Below, in pieces: positions 1-9,638 of a stretch of DNA of 18,497 nucleotides (its first letter is position 1; every line of letters starts with the position of its first letter). The stretch is from contig JASJBY010000074.1 in NCBI GenBank assembly GCA_030066245.1, positions 1 to 18,497 of the forward strand, read 5' to 3'. The notes below the pieces were generated by a model, which searched no databases, had not been told where the DNA came from, and saw nothing but the letters and a program-made list of their open reading frames with translations. The position numbers and the translations under genes are program-made. The stretch comes from Gammaproteobacteria bacterium. Its GTDB lineage: Bacteria > Pseudomonadota > Gammaproteobacteria > JAABTG01.

Positions 1-1077
1 GGTCATCTTTTCTTCCTCGGTGCCCGGCAGGAAGCCGATGTCCTCGCCGACGGGCACGGTTACGCGGGTCATGATGATCTCCCGATATCGCTTCTCTTCC
101 AGGGTTTGTGCTAGACCCGCGGCAAGGGCCAGCAAGGTCTTTCCCGTTCCGGCGGCACCCACCAGGGTGACGAAATCGGCCTCAGGATCCATGAGCAGGT
201 TCAGGGCGTAGTTTTGCTCCCGATTGCGGGCCGTGACCCCCCAGACCGCATGGTTTGCGGTCCGGTAGTCGGTAATCAACTCGAGAGTGGCGGAAAGGTC
301 GTCACGTTCCCGAACCACCGCCTCGAAGCCGCGTTCGGTGGCCATATAGAGAAACTGTCGAGGATACCATCCTTTGGTCACCTCCCCGCTGACGCGATAA
401 TAGGTGCGGGCGTTATCCTGCCAAGATTCCACTGAATCGCCATGGCTTTCCCAGAAGTCCGTGGGCAGTTCGGTTGCGCCACTGAACAGCAGGCTGACAT
501 CGTCGAGCACCTTGTCGTTGTAGTAGTCCTCCGCGTTGATACCCAACACGTGGGCCTTGATGCGCAGGTTGATGTCCTTCGAGACAACAATGACGTTCGC
601 TTCCCGGTGCTGTTCCTGGCACGCCATGGCGGTTGCGAGGATGGAGTTGTCGGGCCTGTTTCCCGGCAGACTCTCGGGCAGATCGTTGGTGTGCGTGCGG
701 GTCTGGAAGAACAGTCGGCCGCCCGCCGTTGCGGTGTCCTCTGCGGGCCGGTGGTTCGGTCCGGGAATCGGAATGCCTCTCTCGATCTCCTCACGTCCAG
801 TGCTCTGCAGAAGCTCATCGAGAAAGCGGCTCGCCTGGCGGGCATTCCGGGCGACTTCGGAAACCCCCTTCTTCGATGCGTCGAGTTCCTCAAGCACGAC
901 CATGGGCAGATAGACGTCATGCTCCTGAAAGCGGAAGATCGCTGCCGGATCGTGCATGAGCACATTGGTATCCAGGACGAAAATCCGCTGCTGGGAGGCT
1001 TTCCTCTCAGCCTGGTGCTCTGGCAGCTCGGCGTCCTGGGCTGCATGCCCGGAATTCATGCGTTCGGAGATATTCAC
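1..1077 (-). CDS. PIN-PhoH family ATPase (YlaK/PhoH2-like), 3' end outside window
   Basis: The visible part (about 359 codons of a family usually near 460) joins an N-terminal PIN nuclease-like domain to the start of a PhoH P-loop ATPase domain. Numbering from the ATG at 1059, the PIN opening VLDTNVLMHD is near residues 28-37, with EELD at 57-60. The Walker A motif GAAGTGKT is at 301-308, and MTRVTVPVGEDIGFLPGT follows near the window edge. Family members are reported as RNA-acting ATPase/nuclease fusions; the cellular role here is inferred only. A GTG at 1077 has GGAGG upstream at 13 nt, which is rather long. The ATG at 1059 lacks a clear ribosome site, so the start is uncertain between the two. 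The reading frame stays open to base 1, so the gene is truncated by the window, not broken. It faces the same way as gcvR, 237 nt downstream of it. Confidence 0.93.
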   Translation of the reverse strand, partial: MNISERMNSGHAAQDAELPEHQAERKASQQRIFVLDTNVLMHDPAAIFRFQEHDVYLPMVVLEELDASKKGVSEVARNARQASRFLDELLQSTGREEIERGIPIPGPNHRPAEDTATAGGRLFFQTRTHTNDLPESLPGNRPDNSILATAMACQEQHREANVIVVSKDINLRIKAHVLGINAEDYYNDKVLDDVSLLFSGATELPTDFWESHGDSVESWQDNARTYYRVSGEVTKGWYPRQFLYMATERGFEAVVRERDDLSATLELITDYRTANHAVWGVTARNREQNYALNLLMDPEADFVTLVGAAGTGKTLLALAAGLAQTLEEKRYREIIMTRVTVPVGEDIGFLPGTEEEKMT

Positions 1078-1314
1078 GGTCGGATCTGTGCCTCCAGACA
1101 CCCGTCAGAGGGTGCTTGTGGCCGTCGCAAGGTCGTCAGTGGGGCTGGCCCGTGGAACCGGGGCGGGGTCATGGCGGTTATCCTGATGCTGTGTCGAGTG
1201 TTCGGCAAGGGTTTCGCAGCAGTGCCTGGTGTGAGAGCGATGACAGGTGTGGCCGGCAGAACGGCTCTTGCGGGCCGGCCGGCGCGCCGTCCCCGCACAT
1301 CCGGAACCCTGCGA
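1078..1314. other. Intergenic gap between phoH-type gene and gcvR
   Basis: No convincing gene is seen here. The stretch near 1275-1295 is rich in GGCC/GCGC palindromes that could fold, but there is no U-tract to make a standard terminator. In Pseudomonas and E. coli a peroxiredoxin gene (bcp) neighbours gcvR; nothing resembling it is present here. Confidence 0.6.
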
Positions 1315-1842
1315 CTACTTCACGGGCGCCAACATCGCGTCCAGGTTGAGCGCATCACAGAAGTCCATGAACTCCCCGCGCAGTGACGCGATGGATTGAT
1401 CCGCGGGGACGCCCACGGTCATGTGGAGCGAGAACATGGGTGTGCCGGTATGTGGTGCCTGATAGCTGCCCGTGTAGAGATCTTCGATATTGATCTGCCT
1501 GGTGGAAAAGAAGCTGGCCACCTCATGCACGATGCCTGGATGGTCCATCGCGACCACTTCCACCGCGTACGGGACTAGATTGGAGCCCGGACTGCGGGGC
1601 TTGGTGCGGCGCGAGGTAATGTTGAGGTCCAGCTTCTCCGCGAGTCGGGGCAACGCGTCTTCCAGCTTGGCGATGGAGCTCCAGTTCCCAGATAACATCA
1701 TGATGGTGGCGAACTCGCTACCGAGTACGGTCATGCGGCTGTCGAGGATGTTGCAGCCGCTTTCCACGATGGTTTGGGAGAGCTCGTTAACGATGCCGGG
1801 ATGGTCTCTGCCGAGGGTTGATACGACCAGGTAGTTGTCCAT
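1315..1842 (-). CDS. gcvR: GcvR-like ACT-domain regulator of glycine cleavage
   Basis: A 175-residue protein made of two ACT domains. The first holds GRDHPGIVNELSQTI near residues 11-25. The second holds AMDHPGIVHEVASFF near 98-112. In E. coli, GcvR (190 aa) binds GcvA and represses the glycine cleavage operon when glycine is low; its ACT domains are thought to sense glycine. The ATG at 1842 is preceded by only a weak AGCAG-type ribosome site. The gene is divergent from dapA, the same arrangement as in E. coli and Pseudomonas, which supports the assignment beyond the ACT fold alone. No gcvA or gcv genes are in the window, so the partner cannot be checked here. A generic two-ACT regulator is the alternative. 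Confidence 0.85.
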   Translation of the reverse strand: MDNYLVVSTLGRDHPGIVNELSQTIVESGCNILDSRMTVLGSEFATIMMLSGNWSSIAKLEDALPRLAEKLDLNITSRRTKPRSPGSNLVPYAVEVVAMDHPGIVHEVASFFSTRQINIEDLYTGSYQAPHTGTPMFSLHMTVGVPADQSIASLRGEFMDFCDALNLDAMLAPVK

Positions 1843-1963
1843 CGATAGCTGCTTGCTACAGGTCTTTTGGCACGGTCGGACGCTGCCATGGCCGTCCGGT
1901 GTTCAGCGAAACTGGCCGTGCTCGCGGTATGGCGCGTTCAGCGAGAGCACGAACCAGCTGAAA

Positions 1964-1969
1964 AGTATA
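1964..1969 (-). promoter_or_regulatory. Candidate -10 element for gcvR
   Basis: On the minus strand this reads TATACT, five of six matches to the sigma70 -10 consensus, about 120 nt upstream of the gcvR ATG. The hexamer at the expected -35 spacing is poor. The 17-nt spacer is almost completely filled by the palindrome at 1972-1987, so the promoter would be directly controlled by whatever binds there. The leader also holds a 6-bp stem (CGGACG/CGTCCG, 1877-1898) and two copies of GTTCAGCGA (1901, 1936). Confidence 0.35.
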
Positions 1970-1971
1970 CC

Positions 1972-1987
1972 GTATCCGATCGGATAC
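1972..1987. promoter_or_regulatory. 16-bp perfect palindrome, operator-like
   Basis: GTATCCGATCGGATAC is identical to its own reverse complement over 16 bases. It lies in the gcvR-dapA divergent spacer, 75 nt ahead of the dapA start, beside a TATACT -10 candidate for gcvR. A perfect dyad this long with no loop is typical of a site for a dimeric DNA-binding protein. The regulator is not known from the window. Confidence 0.5.
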
Positions 1988-2062
1988 CTGCGGAGGCCCC
2001 TGACTTGCCTTGCCCATGGCGCCCAAGTACCATCGAGTGTCGATTTTCGGTCGGAGAGGGGG

Positions 2063-2938
2063 ATGTTTCAAGGCAGCCTAGTTGCCCTCGTGACGCCCAT
2101 GGCCCGTGACGGTACGCTGGATGCAGCCGCTCTGGAGCGCCTGGTCGGCTATCACCTCGAGGGAGGCACGGACGGCATTGTGGCCGTGGGAACCACTGGC
2201 GAGTCTGCCACCCTGGACTTCGAGGAGCACTGCGCAGTTATCAGGCGCGTAGTGGAGATGGTGCAAGGGCGTGTGCCGGTCATCGCGGGAACAGGGGCTA
2301 ATTCCACCACCGAGGCCATGCATCTGACCCGCTGCGCGCACGAAGCGCGTGCGGACGCCTGCCTGCTGGTGACACCGTACTATAACAAGCCGACCCAGGA
2401 GGGACTCTATCGGCATTTCCGGGCCATAGCCGAGGAAGTCCCGATTCCGCAGATACTGTACAACGTGCCGGGTCGTACCGCCTGCGATATGCTCCCGACG
2501 ACAGTGGCGCGGCTGGCGGCCATCGACAATGTTGTGGGCATCAAGGAGGCATCGGGGACCGTAGCCCGAATGGCCGACATTCTGACGAGAACGGAAGGCC
2601 AGTTCACGGTCTTCAGCGGCGACGACGCGATCGCCCTCGACGCCATGCTTGCAGGCGCCAGGGGCGTTATCTCGGTGACTGCCAACGTAGCGCCCAGGGA
2701 CATGCACGAGATGTGCGTGCTGGCCTTGGCCGGCGATGCCGAGAAGGCGAGGGCGGTGGACCAGCGGCTGGCTGTACTCCATGAAAGCTTGTTCGTCGAG
2801 TCCAATCCGATTCCAGTCAAGTGGGCATTGCACGAGATAGGGCTGATTCCACCGGGCATCCGTCTTCCGCTCACCCCTCTGGCCTCGGAGCATCACGAAA
2901 CGGTGAGGAATGCCCTCGCCCGAGCCGGTGTCTTGTAG
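2063..2938 (+). CDS. dapA: 4-hydroxy-tetrahydrodipicolinate synthase
   Basis: Condenses pyruvate with aspartate semialdehyde, the first committed step to diaminopimelate and lysine, in the cytoplasm. The 291-residue TIM-barrel protein keeps E. coli numbering exactly: Schiff-base Lys161 in GIKEASG, Tyr133 in ILYNVPGRT, Thr44-Thr45 in GTTGES, Tyr107 and Arg138. The lysine feedback-site residues known from E. coli (Ser48, Ala49, His56, Asn80, Glu84, Tyr106) are also all present, so feedback inhibition by lysine is likely. The start at 2063 is set by GGAG six bases upstream and by the family length; an open frame reaching back to 1835 is not part of the protein. bamC follows after 40 nt, the usual partnership. 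Confidence 0.98.
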   Translation: MFQGSLVALVTPMARDGTLDAAALERLVGYHLEGGTDGIVAVGTTGESATLDFEEHCAVIRRVVEMVQGRVPVIAGTGANSTTEAMHLTRCAHEARADACLLVTPYYNKPTQEGLYRHFRAIAEEVPIPQILYNVPGRTACDMLPTTVARLAAIDNVVGIKEASGTVARMADILTRTEGQFTVFSGDDAIALDAMLAGARGVISVTANVAPRDMHEMCVLALAGDAEKARAVDQRLAVLHESLFVESNPIPVKWALHEIGLIPPGIRLPLTPLASEHHETVRNALARAGVL

Positions 2939-2993
2939 CGCCGCCCCGAGATTTGCGCCTGCGCGCCCGGTTGTGTAAATGCGAGTCCGTGAA

Positions 2994-4121
2994 ATGGGTA
3001 AATGGCTAGTGTTTGGCGGCAGCATAGCGCTGCTGCTGTGTGCGGGCTGTAGTTCGAGTCCGAAGGTGAGCGACGTGATTCGCGACAGCGAAGCAGACTA
3101 CAAGACGAGCCGGAGTCTGCCGCCGCTCGAGGTGCCGCCTGATCTGTCCACGTCGTCCATCGAAGACTCCATGGTAGTGCCGGATGCCGCGCCTGCCGGT
3201 GGTCCCGCCACTTACTCGGACTATGCCAGCGAGCGCCCCGCGGGCGGCGCAGTCCGGCCCGATAGGGTCCTGCCCAATGTCGACGGCATCCGTGTCGAAA
3301 GAGACAGAGACAAACGCTGGCTGGTCGTGCCGGGGGAGCCGGATCAGTACTGGGACAGGGTGAGGGAGTTCTGGATGGAGAATGGCCTCGTTATCAACAT
3401 GGAGGATCCGAACACCGGCATCATGGAGACCGACTGGGCGGAGAACCGGGCCGACATACCCCAGGGTTTCATTCGCTCCATGCTGGGCAAGGTCGGTGAC
3501 TTCGTTTATTCCTCGGCCACGCGGGACAAATTCCGCATCCGCTTCGAGCGGGGGGTTGAGCAGGACACCACGGAGATCTTCATCACCCATCGGGGTGCCG
3601 AAGAGGTGGAGAAGACCGATGCCCGGATCATCTGGGAACCGCGCCCATCGGACCCGGAGCTTGAGGCCGAGATGCTGAATCGCCTGATGGTCTATCTGGG
3701 CGTGTCCAAAGAGTCGGCGGAACAGATGATCGCCTCCAAACAGACGCGTGAGGCCCGAGCCCACATGGTGCGTGACGCGGACGGACAGGTGGCCCTCGAT
3801 CTACGGGACGACTTTTCCCGGGCCTGGCGGCGCACCGGGCTGGCGCTCGACCGGGTGGGATTCACCGTACAGGATCGGGACCGCTCGCAAGGGATCTATT
3901 TCGTGCGGTATGTCGACCCATTCCAGGATACCGAGGAGAAGGGCCTGTTTTCCAAAATTTTTAAAGGGAAGAAGAACGAGCCGCGTGACATCCAGTATCA
4001 GGTGAGCCTCATTTCCTCGGATGGCATGACCCGGGTGGTCGTCCTGGACAAGGAGGGTCAGCGAGACAACAGCGATACGGCTGGCCGAATTCTTAGCCTG
4101 CTGCACGAACAGCTCAGGTAA
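2994..4121 (+). CDS. bamC: BamC outer-membrane assembly lipoprotein (NlpB)
   Basis: A lipoprotein of the beta-barrel assembly machine, anchored in the outer membrane. From the ATG at 2994 the protein has 375 residues (E. coli 344), with a signal peptide of about 18 residues ending CAG|C, so Cys19 would be lipidated. The -3 position is Cys16, not the usual Leu, which is atypical. A disordered Pro/Ser-rich linker follows, as in E. coli, then two helix-grip domains. The first begins near WLVVPGEPDQYWDRV; the second near ALDLRDDFSRAWRRTGLALDRVGF. An alternative ATG at 2979 adds five residues; neither start has a strong ribosome site (GCGAG lies 8 nt before 2994). It sits between dapA and purC; the metallo-hydrolase gene found there in Pseudomonas is absent. 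Confidence 0.95.
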   Translation: MGKWLVFGGSIALLLCAGCSSSPKVSDVIRDSEADYKTSRSLPPLEVPPDLSTSSIEDSMVVPDAAPAGGPATYSDYASERPAGGAVRPDRVLPNVDGIRVERDRDKRWLVVPGEPDQYWDRVREFWMENGLVINMEDPNTGIMETDWAENRADIPQGFIRSMLGKVGDFVYSSATRDKFRIRFERGVEQDTTEIFITHRGAEEVEKTDARIIWEPRPSDPELEAEMLNRLMVYLGVSKESAEQMIASKQTREARAHMVRDADGQVALDLRDDFSRAWRRTGLALDRVGFTVQDRDRSQGIYFVRYVDPFQDTEEKGLFSKIFKGKKNEPRDIQYQVSLISSDGMTRVVVLDKEGQRDNSDTAGRILSLLHEQLR

Positions 4122-4172
4122 ACCAAGCGTGGTCCCGGGCTAAGCCGGCAACCGGACCAGTGGAAGCGAATA

Positions 4173-4886
4173 ATGGAGAAGGCATCAGAGCTCTATTCCG
4201 GAAAGGCCAAGTCGGTGTACGCATCGGAAGATCCGGACAGGCTGGTCCTGTTGTTTCGAGATGATACGTCCGCCTTCGACGGCGAGAAGACCGCAAAGCT
4301 CGCCCGCAAAGGAATGGTCAACAACCGCTTCAACGCGTTCATCATGCAAACGCTGGAGTCTGCAGGCGTGCCGACGCATTTTGAGGCCCTGCTCTCTGAC
4401 AACGAGTCGTTGGTCAAGCGCCTTGACATGCTTCCGATCGAATGTGTGGTGCGCAACATCACGGCCGGAAGTATCTGCCGGCGGCTGGGCGTCGCAGAGG
4501 GCATGGAACTGGAAGTGCCTACCTTCGAGCTCTTCCTCAAGAACGACGCGCTCCACGACCCCATGATTAACGACTACCATATCCGTGCCTTCGGATGGGC
4601 CACCGACGAGGAGGTGGTTAGGATGAAGGAGCTGACTTTTGCCGTTAACGACGTGCTGAAGCGGCTCTTCGCGGACGCGGGACTTCTGCTGGTGGACTAC
4701 AAGCTCGAGTTCGGGCGCTTCGAAGGCCGCATCGTGCTGGGCGATGAGTTCACGCCCGACGGTTGCCGTCTGTGGGATGCCGGGACGAGGAAGAAGCTGG
4801 ACAAGGACCGTTTTCGGCAGGGTTTGGGGGACGTGGTCGAGGCCTATGAAGAGGTCGCCACGCGACTGGGGGTACGTCTAGACTGA
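4173..4886 (+). CDS. purC: Phosphoribosylaminoimidazole-succinocarboxamide synthase (SAICAR synthetase)
   Basis: ATP-dependent joining of aspartate to CAIR in purine synthesis. The protein has 237 residues, the same as E. coli PurC. Recognisable blocks are LYSGKAKSVY (7-16), FRDDTSAFDGEK (28-39), ECVVRNITAGS (90-100), FLKNDALHDPMIN (121-133), LVDYKLEFG (173-181) and GDEFTPDGCRLWD (190-202). The start at 4173 has GGAAG six bases upstream. The gene is 51 nt behind bamC and probably co-transcribed with dapA-bamC. It is convergent with der. Confidence 0.98.
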   Translation: MEKASELYSGKAKSVYASEDPDRLVLLFRDDTSAFDGEKTAKLARKGMVNNRFNAFIMQTLESAGVPTHFEALLSDNESLVKRLDMLPIECVVRNITAGSICRRLGVAEGMELEVPTFELFLKNDALHDPMINDYHIRAFGWATDEEVVRMKELTFAVNDVLKRLFADAGLLLVDYKLEFGRFEGRIVLGDEFTPDGCRLWDAGTRKKLDKDRFRQGLGDVVEAYEEVATRLGVRLD

Positions 4887-4894
4887 GGCCCCGG

Positions 4895-4907
4895 GCCCGC
4901 GACGGGC
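4895..4907. terminator. Weak hairpin between convergent purC and der
   Basis: GCCCG-CGA-CGGGC gives a 5-bp GC stem with a 3-base loop in the 39-nt gap between the two convergent stop codons. No T-run follows on either strand, so it is at best a weak bidirectional terminator. Confidence 0.25.
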
Positions 4908-4925
4908 TGCGGTACAAGTTGGATG

Positions 4926-6329
<1,404 letters not shown>

Positions 6330-6414
6330 TCGGCTGTCCCTGTGGATCCGGCCCAGCTCGACCGGCTGAGGTTTCATGGGCGCCGCCGCCACGGCATCGG
6401 CGCGGACGCGTCGA

Positions 6415-7569
6415 CTACCTCAGTTGCAGCGCTGAGAGGGAGCCGCCTCTGCCAAACACGTAAATCCTGTCCCCTCGAACCACGGGCGGCACCGCAATCC
6501 CTGCTTTGTCAATGCGAGCACGGCCGACGAACTGCCCGTCCTGGTGGTCTAGCAGGTGGAGATAGCCCTCACCGTCACCGACCACGACATAGTCTTGGTG
6601 GCGCACCGGCGCTGTCACCATCCTTGCCTGCAACTTTGTCTGCCGCCAGAGAGAAGCACTGGTGTATCGGTCCAAAGCCCAGACGTGGCTCAGTTCGTCC
6701 GTCACATAGAGGTTGCCGTCGTCGGCACCGATTCCGGCGTAAGACGACATTTCCCGGCGCCAGATGGTCCGACCAGAATTCAGGTCCAGGGCGGCCACGC
6801 GTCCCTGAAAGGTGACTGCGTAGACGGCGTCGCCGATGACAATCGGCTCGGCGTCCAGGTCCACCATGCGCTCGATCTCGGTGCGTCCGCTGGGCACGGT
6901 AATACGGGAGTCCCACAGGGGTCTGCCGTCGACCAGGGAGACGGCTGCCAAGCGCCCGTTGTCGAAGCCGTTGAGCACAATGTCGCCTTCGATTACGGGA
7001 GAAGCCGTGCCTCTGAGCGTGAGCACCGGGACTCCCCTGTCGAACGTCCAGACGCGTTGCCCATTGGAGCTGTCCAGCCCGAAGAGCTTTCCGTCTACGG
7101 TGCGCACCACCACCACGCCACGACTCGCTGCCGGCGCGGAAAGAATCTCGCTGGACAGGCCCTTGCGCCAGCGCGCTTCGCCATTCTCCTGGCCCAGGGC
7201 GATTACCTCGCCTTCTGTGGTCCCCAGCAGCACCAGCCCGTCTCCGGCGCCTGTGGCGCCAGAGATCCGCGCCTTCACGTTCGTCTCCCAGAGGATTGTG
7301 CCATCGGCGGAATTAAGCGCCTTGACCCGCCCCCTAGGATCAGCCGCGAAGATGCGGCCGCTGGTCACGGCGGGTACCAGCTCAAGCTGATCGTCCTTGC
7401 TGCCCCCGCCCACGTCCCTGGTCCATAGGGTCTCGACCTCCACACGGGGGGTGAACTCGACCAGCGGTGCCGGCGGCTCGCTGGTGTCTTTAGCGGGCAT
7501 TAGGCCTTTCACCGTAGAACAACCGCTCAGCATGGCCAGCGAGAACAGCACCAGAAGGCCATGCCTCAT
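6415..7569 (-). CDS. bamB: BamB outer-membrane assembly lipoprotein (beta-propeller)
   Basis: A lipoprotein of the Bam complex that contacts BamA. The 384-residue product (E. coli 392) has a signal peptide with lipobox LSGC, lipidated at Cys17. Repeated PQQ-type propeller blades follow, recognisable from recurring patterns such as GRVKALNSADGTILWE, GEVIALGQENGEARW, GKLFGLDSSNGQRVW, GRVAALDLNSGRTIWR and SHVWALDRYTSASLW. The start ATG at 7569 overlaps the yfgM stop as ATGA, indicating coupled translation. The frame is open further upstream inside yfgM, but that part lacks a signal peptide and is not coding for BamB. It precedes der as in other gammaproteobacteria. Confidence 0.97.
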   Translation of the reverse strand: MRHGLLVLFSLAMLSGCSTVKGLMPAKDTSEPPAPLVEFTPRVEVETLWTRDVGGGSKDDQLELVPAVTSGRIFAADPRGRVKALNSADGTILWETNVKARISGATGAGDGLVLLGTTEGEVIALGQENGEARWRKGLSSEILSAPAASRGVVVVRTVDGKLFGLDSSNGQRVWTFDRGVPVLTLRGTASPVIEGDIVLNGFDNGRLAAVSLVDGRPLWDSRITVPSGRTEIERMVDLDAEPIVIGDAVYAVTFQGRVAALDLNSGRTIWRREMSSYAGIGADDGNLYVTDELSHVWALDRYTSASLWRQTKLQARMVTAPVRHQDYVVVGDGEGYLHLLDHQDGQFVGRARIDKAGIAVPPVVRGDRIYVFGRGGSLSALQLR

Positions 7570-8234
7570 GAATCTGCCTCTTCGGGTGATGGCGACCGGG
7601 GCGCCGCCGGGCCCAAATCGTCGAGCTTCATCTGCAGCAGCTCGCGGGCGGCGGAGGCGACGGAGAGACTGGCCAGAGCTTGGGTGTAGGCAGCGCGGGC
7701 CCCGCCGATATCGCGCTTGGCCAAGAGTGCATCGCCTCGGGTCTCCGCATAAGCCGCCTCGAAGCCCTGGGGCGCCTGGTCGTCGAGCAGGGTAAGCGCG
7801 GCGTCCGTTTGTCCGTCCTGCAGAAGCAGCCTGGCGAGTCGCAATGCGGCTATGTGGCGGAGCTCGGGGAAGCCCGCGTGGTCCGCAACCCACTGCAGAT
7901 GCTGCCGCGCAGCATCCGTGTCGCCTTCCTGCATGGCGACTCTGGCCAGCAGTAGTGAGCTGAGTCCGGCGTAGGCGCTACCCGGATAGGCCTGCACCAG
8001 GCGATCGCCGTGTTGGCTGGCTTCATCATGGCGGTTGCTCTCGATCATCTGCACCAGCTGGTCGTAGGCCGTCGATGCACTCACGGCCTGTACCTCCTGG
8101 TAGCCGACCCAGGACTTCCAACCCACCATGCCACCGATGCCGATGACCAGGCCGGCAATCACGGACCGGCCGTTCTCCTTCCACCATTTCTTTACAGCTT
8201 CAACTTGTTCTTGTTCAGAATCGTAGGTTTCCAC
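7566..8234 (-). CDS. yfgM: YfgM family inner-membrane tetratricopeptide protein
   Basis: A 222-residue protein (E. coli YfgM 206). It has a short cytoplasmic N-terminus (ETYDSEQEQVEAVKKWWKENGR), one membrane segment near residues 24-43 (SVIAGLVIGIGGMVGWKSWV) and a periplasmic helical repeat domain. In E. coli YfgM associates with PpiD at the SecYEG translocon and is thought to help periplasmic chaperoning. The start is GTG at 8234, supported by GGGAG six bases upstream. The stop overlaps the bamB start by 4 nt. It lies 65 nt behind hisS in the same strand run. Confidence 0.94.
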   Translation of the reverse strand: METYDSEQEQVEAVKKWWKENGRSVIAGLVIGIGGMVGWKSWVGYQEVQAVSASTAYDQLVQMIESNRHDEASQHGDRLVQAYPGSAYAGLSSLLLARVAMQEGDTDAARQHLQWVADHAGFPELRHIAALRLARLLLQDGQTDAALTLLDDQAPQGFEAAYAETRGDALLAKRDIGGARAAYTQALASLSVASAARELLQMKLDDLGPAAPRSPSPEEADS

Positions 8235-8299
8235 GGATTGCTCCCTTCGGTATAGGACCTGACGTCGGGGTTTGCGGGCCGCGTCCCAGGGGGACGGCG

Positions 8300-9574
8300 T
8301 CAGGCAGTCACGATGGCCTGCGACAGCCGTGCGACCAGGTCGTCCGCCGACAGCGTCAGCTGCTCTGTGTCGGTGCGTAGCTCTTTGACTCCATATTGCT
8401 CTTGGGTCATCTCCTGCTCGCCGATAACGACCGCAAGCTCAGCCCCGCTGCGATCGGCCCGCTTCATCTGGCTGCGGAAGCTGCCGCCCCCCAGGTTGGC
8501 GGTAAGGCGCAGTCCCGGCAGCCGGTCGCGGAGAAACTCCGCGAGGCGGGCGCCTGCGTCGCTGGCTGCTGCACCCACAGTCACCAGATAGACGTGGGGA
8601 AGGTGATGACTCGGATTCGCCGCGCTGCTACGCAGCAGCGCCACCAGCCTTTCAAGTCCCATGGCGAAGCCGACGGCGGCCACCGCTTTGCCGCCGAGCT
8701 GCTGGACGAGCGCATCATAACGCCCGCCGGCACAGACTGTGCCTTGAGCGCCCAGGCGATCGGTTGTCCACTCGAAGACGGTCTTGCCGTAGTAATCAAG
8801 CCCTCGCACCATTCTCGGATTGACCACATACGCGGTGTCGGTTGCGTCGAGCAAGCCCTTGAGCCGCCCGAAGTGCTCCTGCGAGAGCTCGTCCAGATGA
8901 TCCAGGATGCTGGGTGCCCCCGCCAGCAGGTTCTGGGTTTCGGGATTCTTACTGTCGAGGATACGCAGCGGATTGGTCTCCAAGCGGCGGCGGCTGTCTT
9001 CGTCGAGCCGGTCCTGACTATCCACCAGGTAGGTCACCAGCTCACGGCGATACCGGCTGCGCGATTCCGTAGAGCCCAGTGAGTTGATTTCCAGGGTCAG
9101 GTCGCGCAAGCCAAGCGTCTGCCAGATACGTTTGCTCATGAGGATTAGCTCCACGTCGATATCCGGGCCATCGACCCCGTAGACCTCGACCCCGATCTGG
9201 TGGAACTGACGGTAGCGGCCCTTCTGCGGCCGCTCGTGGCGAAACATGGGGCCCTGGTACCAGAGCCGCTGCTGGCCGCGCAGCAGGCCATGCTGAATGC
9301 CGGCCCGGACACAGCCTGCGGTCCCCTCGGGCCGCAGCGTCAGACTGTCGCCGTTGCGGTCGAGAAAGGTATACATCTCTTTCTCGACGATGTCGGTCAC
9401 TTCGCCGATGGAACGGCTGAACAACTCGGTTTTCTCCAGGATTGGCAGGCGGATCTCCGCATAGCCATAGGCCGTCAGCACGTCCCGGACTACGCTTTCC
9501 AGCCATTGCCAGTACGGTGTCTCGTCCGGCAGGGTGTCGTTCATCCCCCGGATCGCCTGAATTTGCGTCGACAA
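8300..9574 (-). CDS. hisS: Histidyl-tRNA synthetase, apparent TTG start
   Basis: Charges tRNA-His. The 424-residue product equals the E. coli length. The N-terminal IQAIRGMND is at residues 5-13. Motif 2 (GPMFRHERPQKGRYRQFHQ) lies at about 108-126, the HisA motif RGLDYYG at 257-263, motif 3 (VGFAMGLERLV) at about 301-311, and a C-terminal anticodon-binding domain follows. No ATG or GTG lies at the expected start; the best is TTG at 9574, with GGGG eight bases upstream, giving MSTQIQAIRG, which aligns with the E. coli N-terminus. Upstream in-frame ATGs are inside rodZ and the first downstream ATG would cut off IQAIRG. The stop of rodZ is 64 nt upstream; ispG, usual in that gap, is missing. Confidence 0.97.
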   Translation of the reverse strand: MSTQIQAIRGMNDTLPDETPYWQWLESVVRDVLTAYGYAEIRLPILEKTELFSRSIGEVTDIVEKEMYTFLDRNGDSLTLRPEGTAGCVRAGIQHGLLRGQQRLWYQGPMFRHERPQKGRYRQFHQIGVEVYGVDGPDIDVELILMSKRIWQTLGLRDLTLEINSLGSTESRSRYRRELVTYLVDSQDRLDEDSRRRLETNPLRILDSKNPETQNLLAGAPSILDHLDELSQEHFGRLKGLLDATDTAYVVNPRMVRGLDYYGKTVFEWTTDRLGAQGTVCAGGRYDALVQQLGGKAVAAVGFAMGLERLVALLRSSAANPSHHLPHVYLVTVGAAASDAGARLAEFLRDRLPGLRLTANLGGGSFRSQMKRADRSGAELAVVIGEQEMTQEQYGVKELRTDTEQLTLSADDLVARLSQAIVTA

Positions 9575-9638
9575 CGGAGTTACCCCAAGAGTGCTTCGCC
9601 CGCCCAGCGTGGTCCACTGGCGCCGGACAGTTTCGAGG

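Noticed and set aside
1835..2062. N-terminal extension of dapA from the open frame upstream
   Set aside because: The family length, the conserved N-terminus MFQGSLVALVTPM and a good ribosome site all place the start at 2063.
1843..2062. Glycine riboswitch or other riboswitch ahead of gcvR or dapA (lysine)
   Set aside because: Only a short 6-bp stem and small direct repeats are present; the conserved core of a glycine or lysine riboswitch was not seen.
9575..9638. Remnant of ispG between rodZ and hisS
   Set aside because: The 64 nt show no IspG-like codons on the minus strand, so the loss looks clean.
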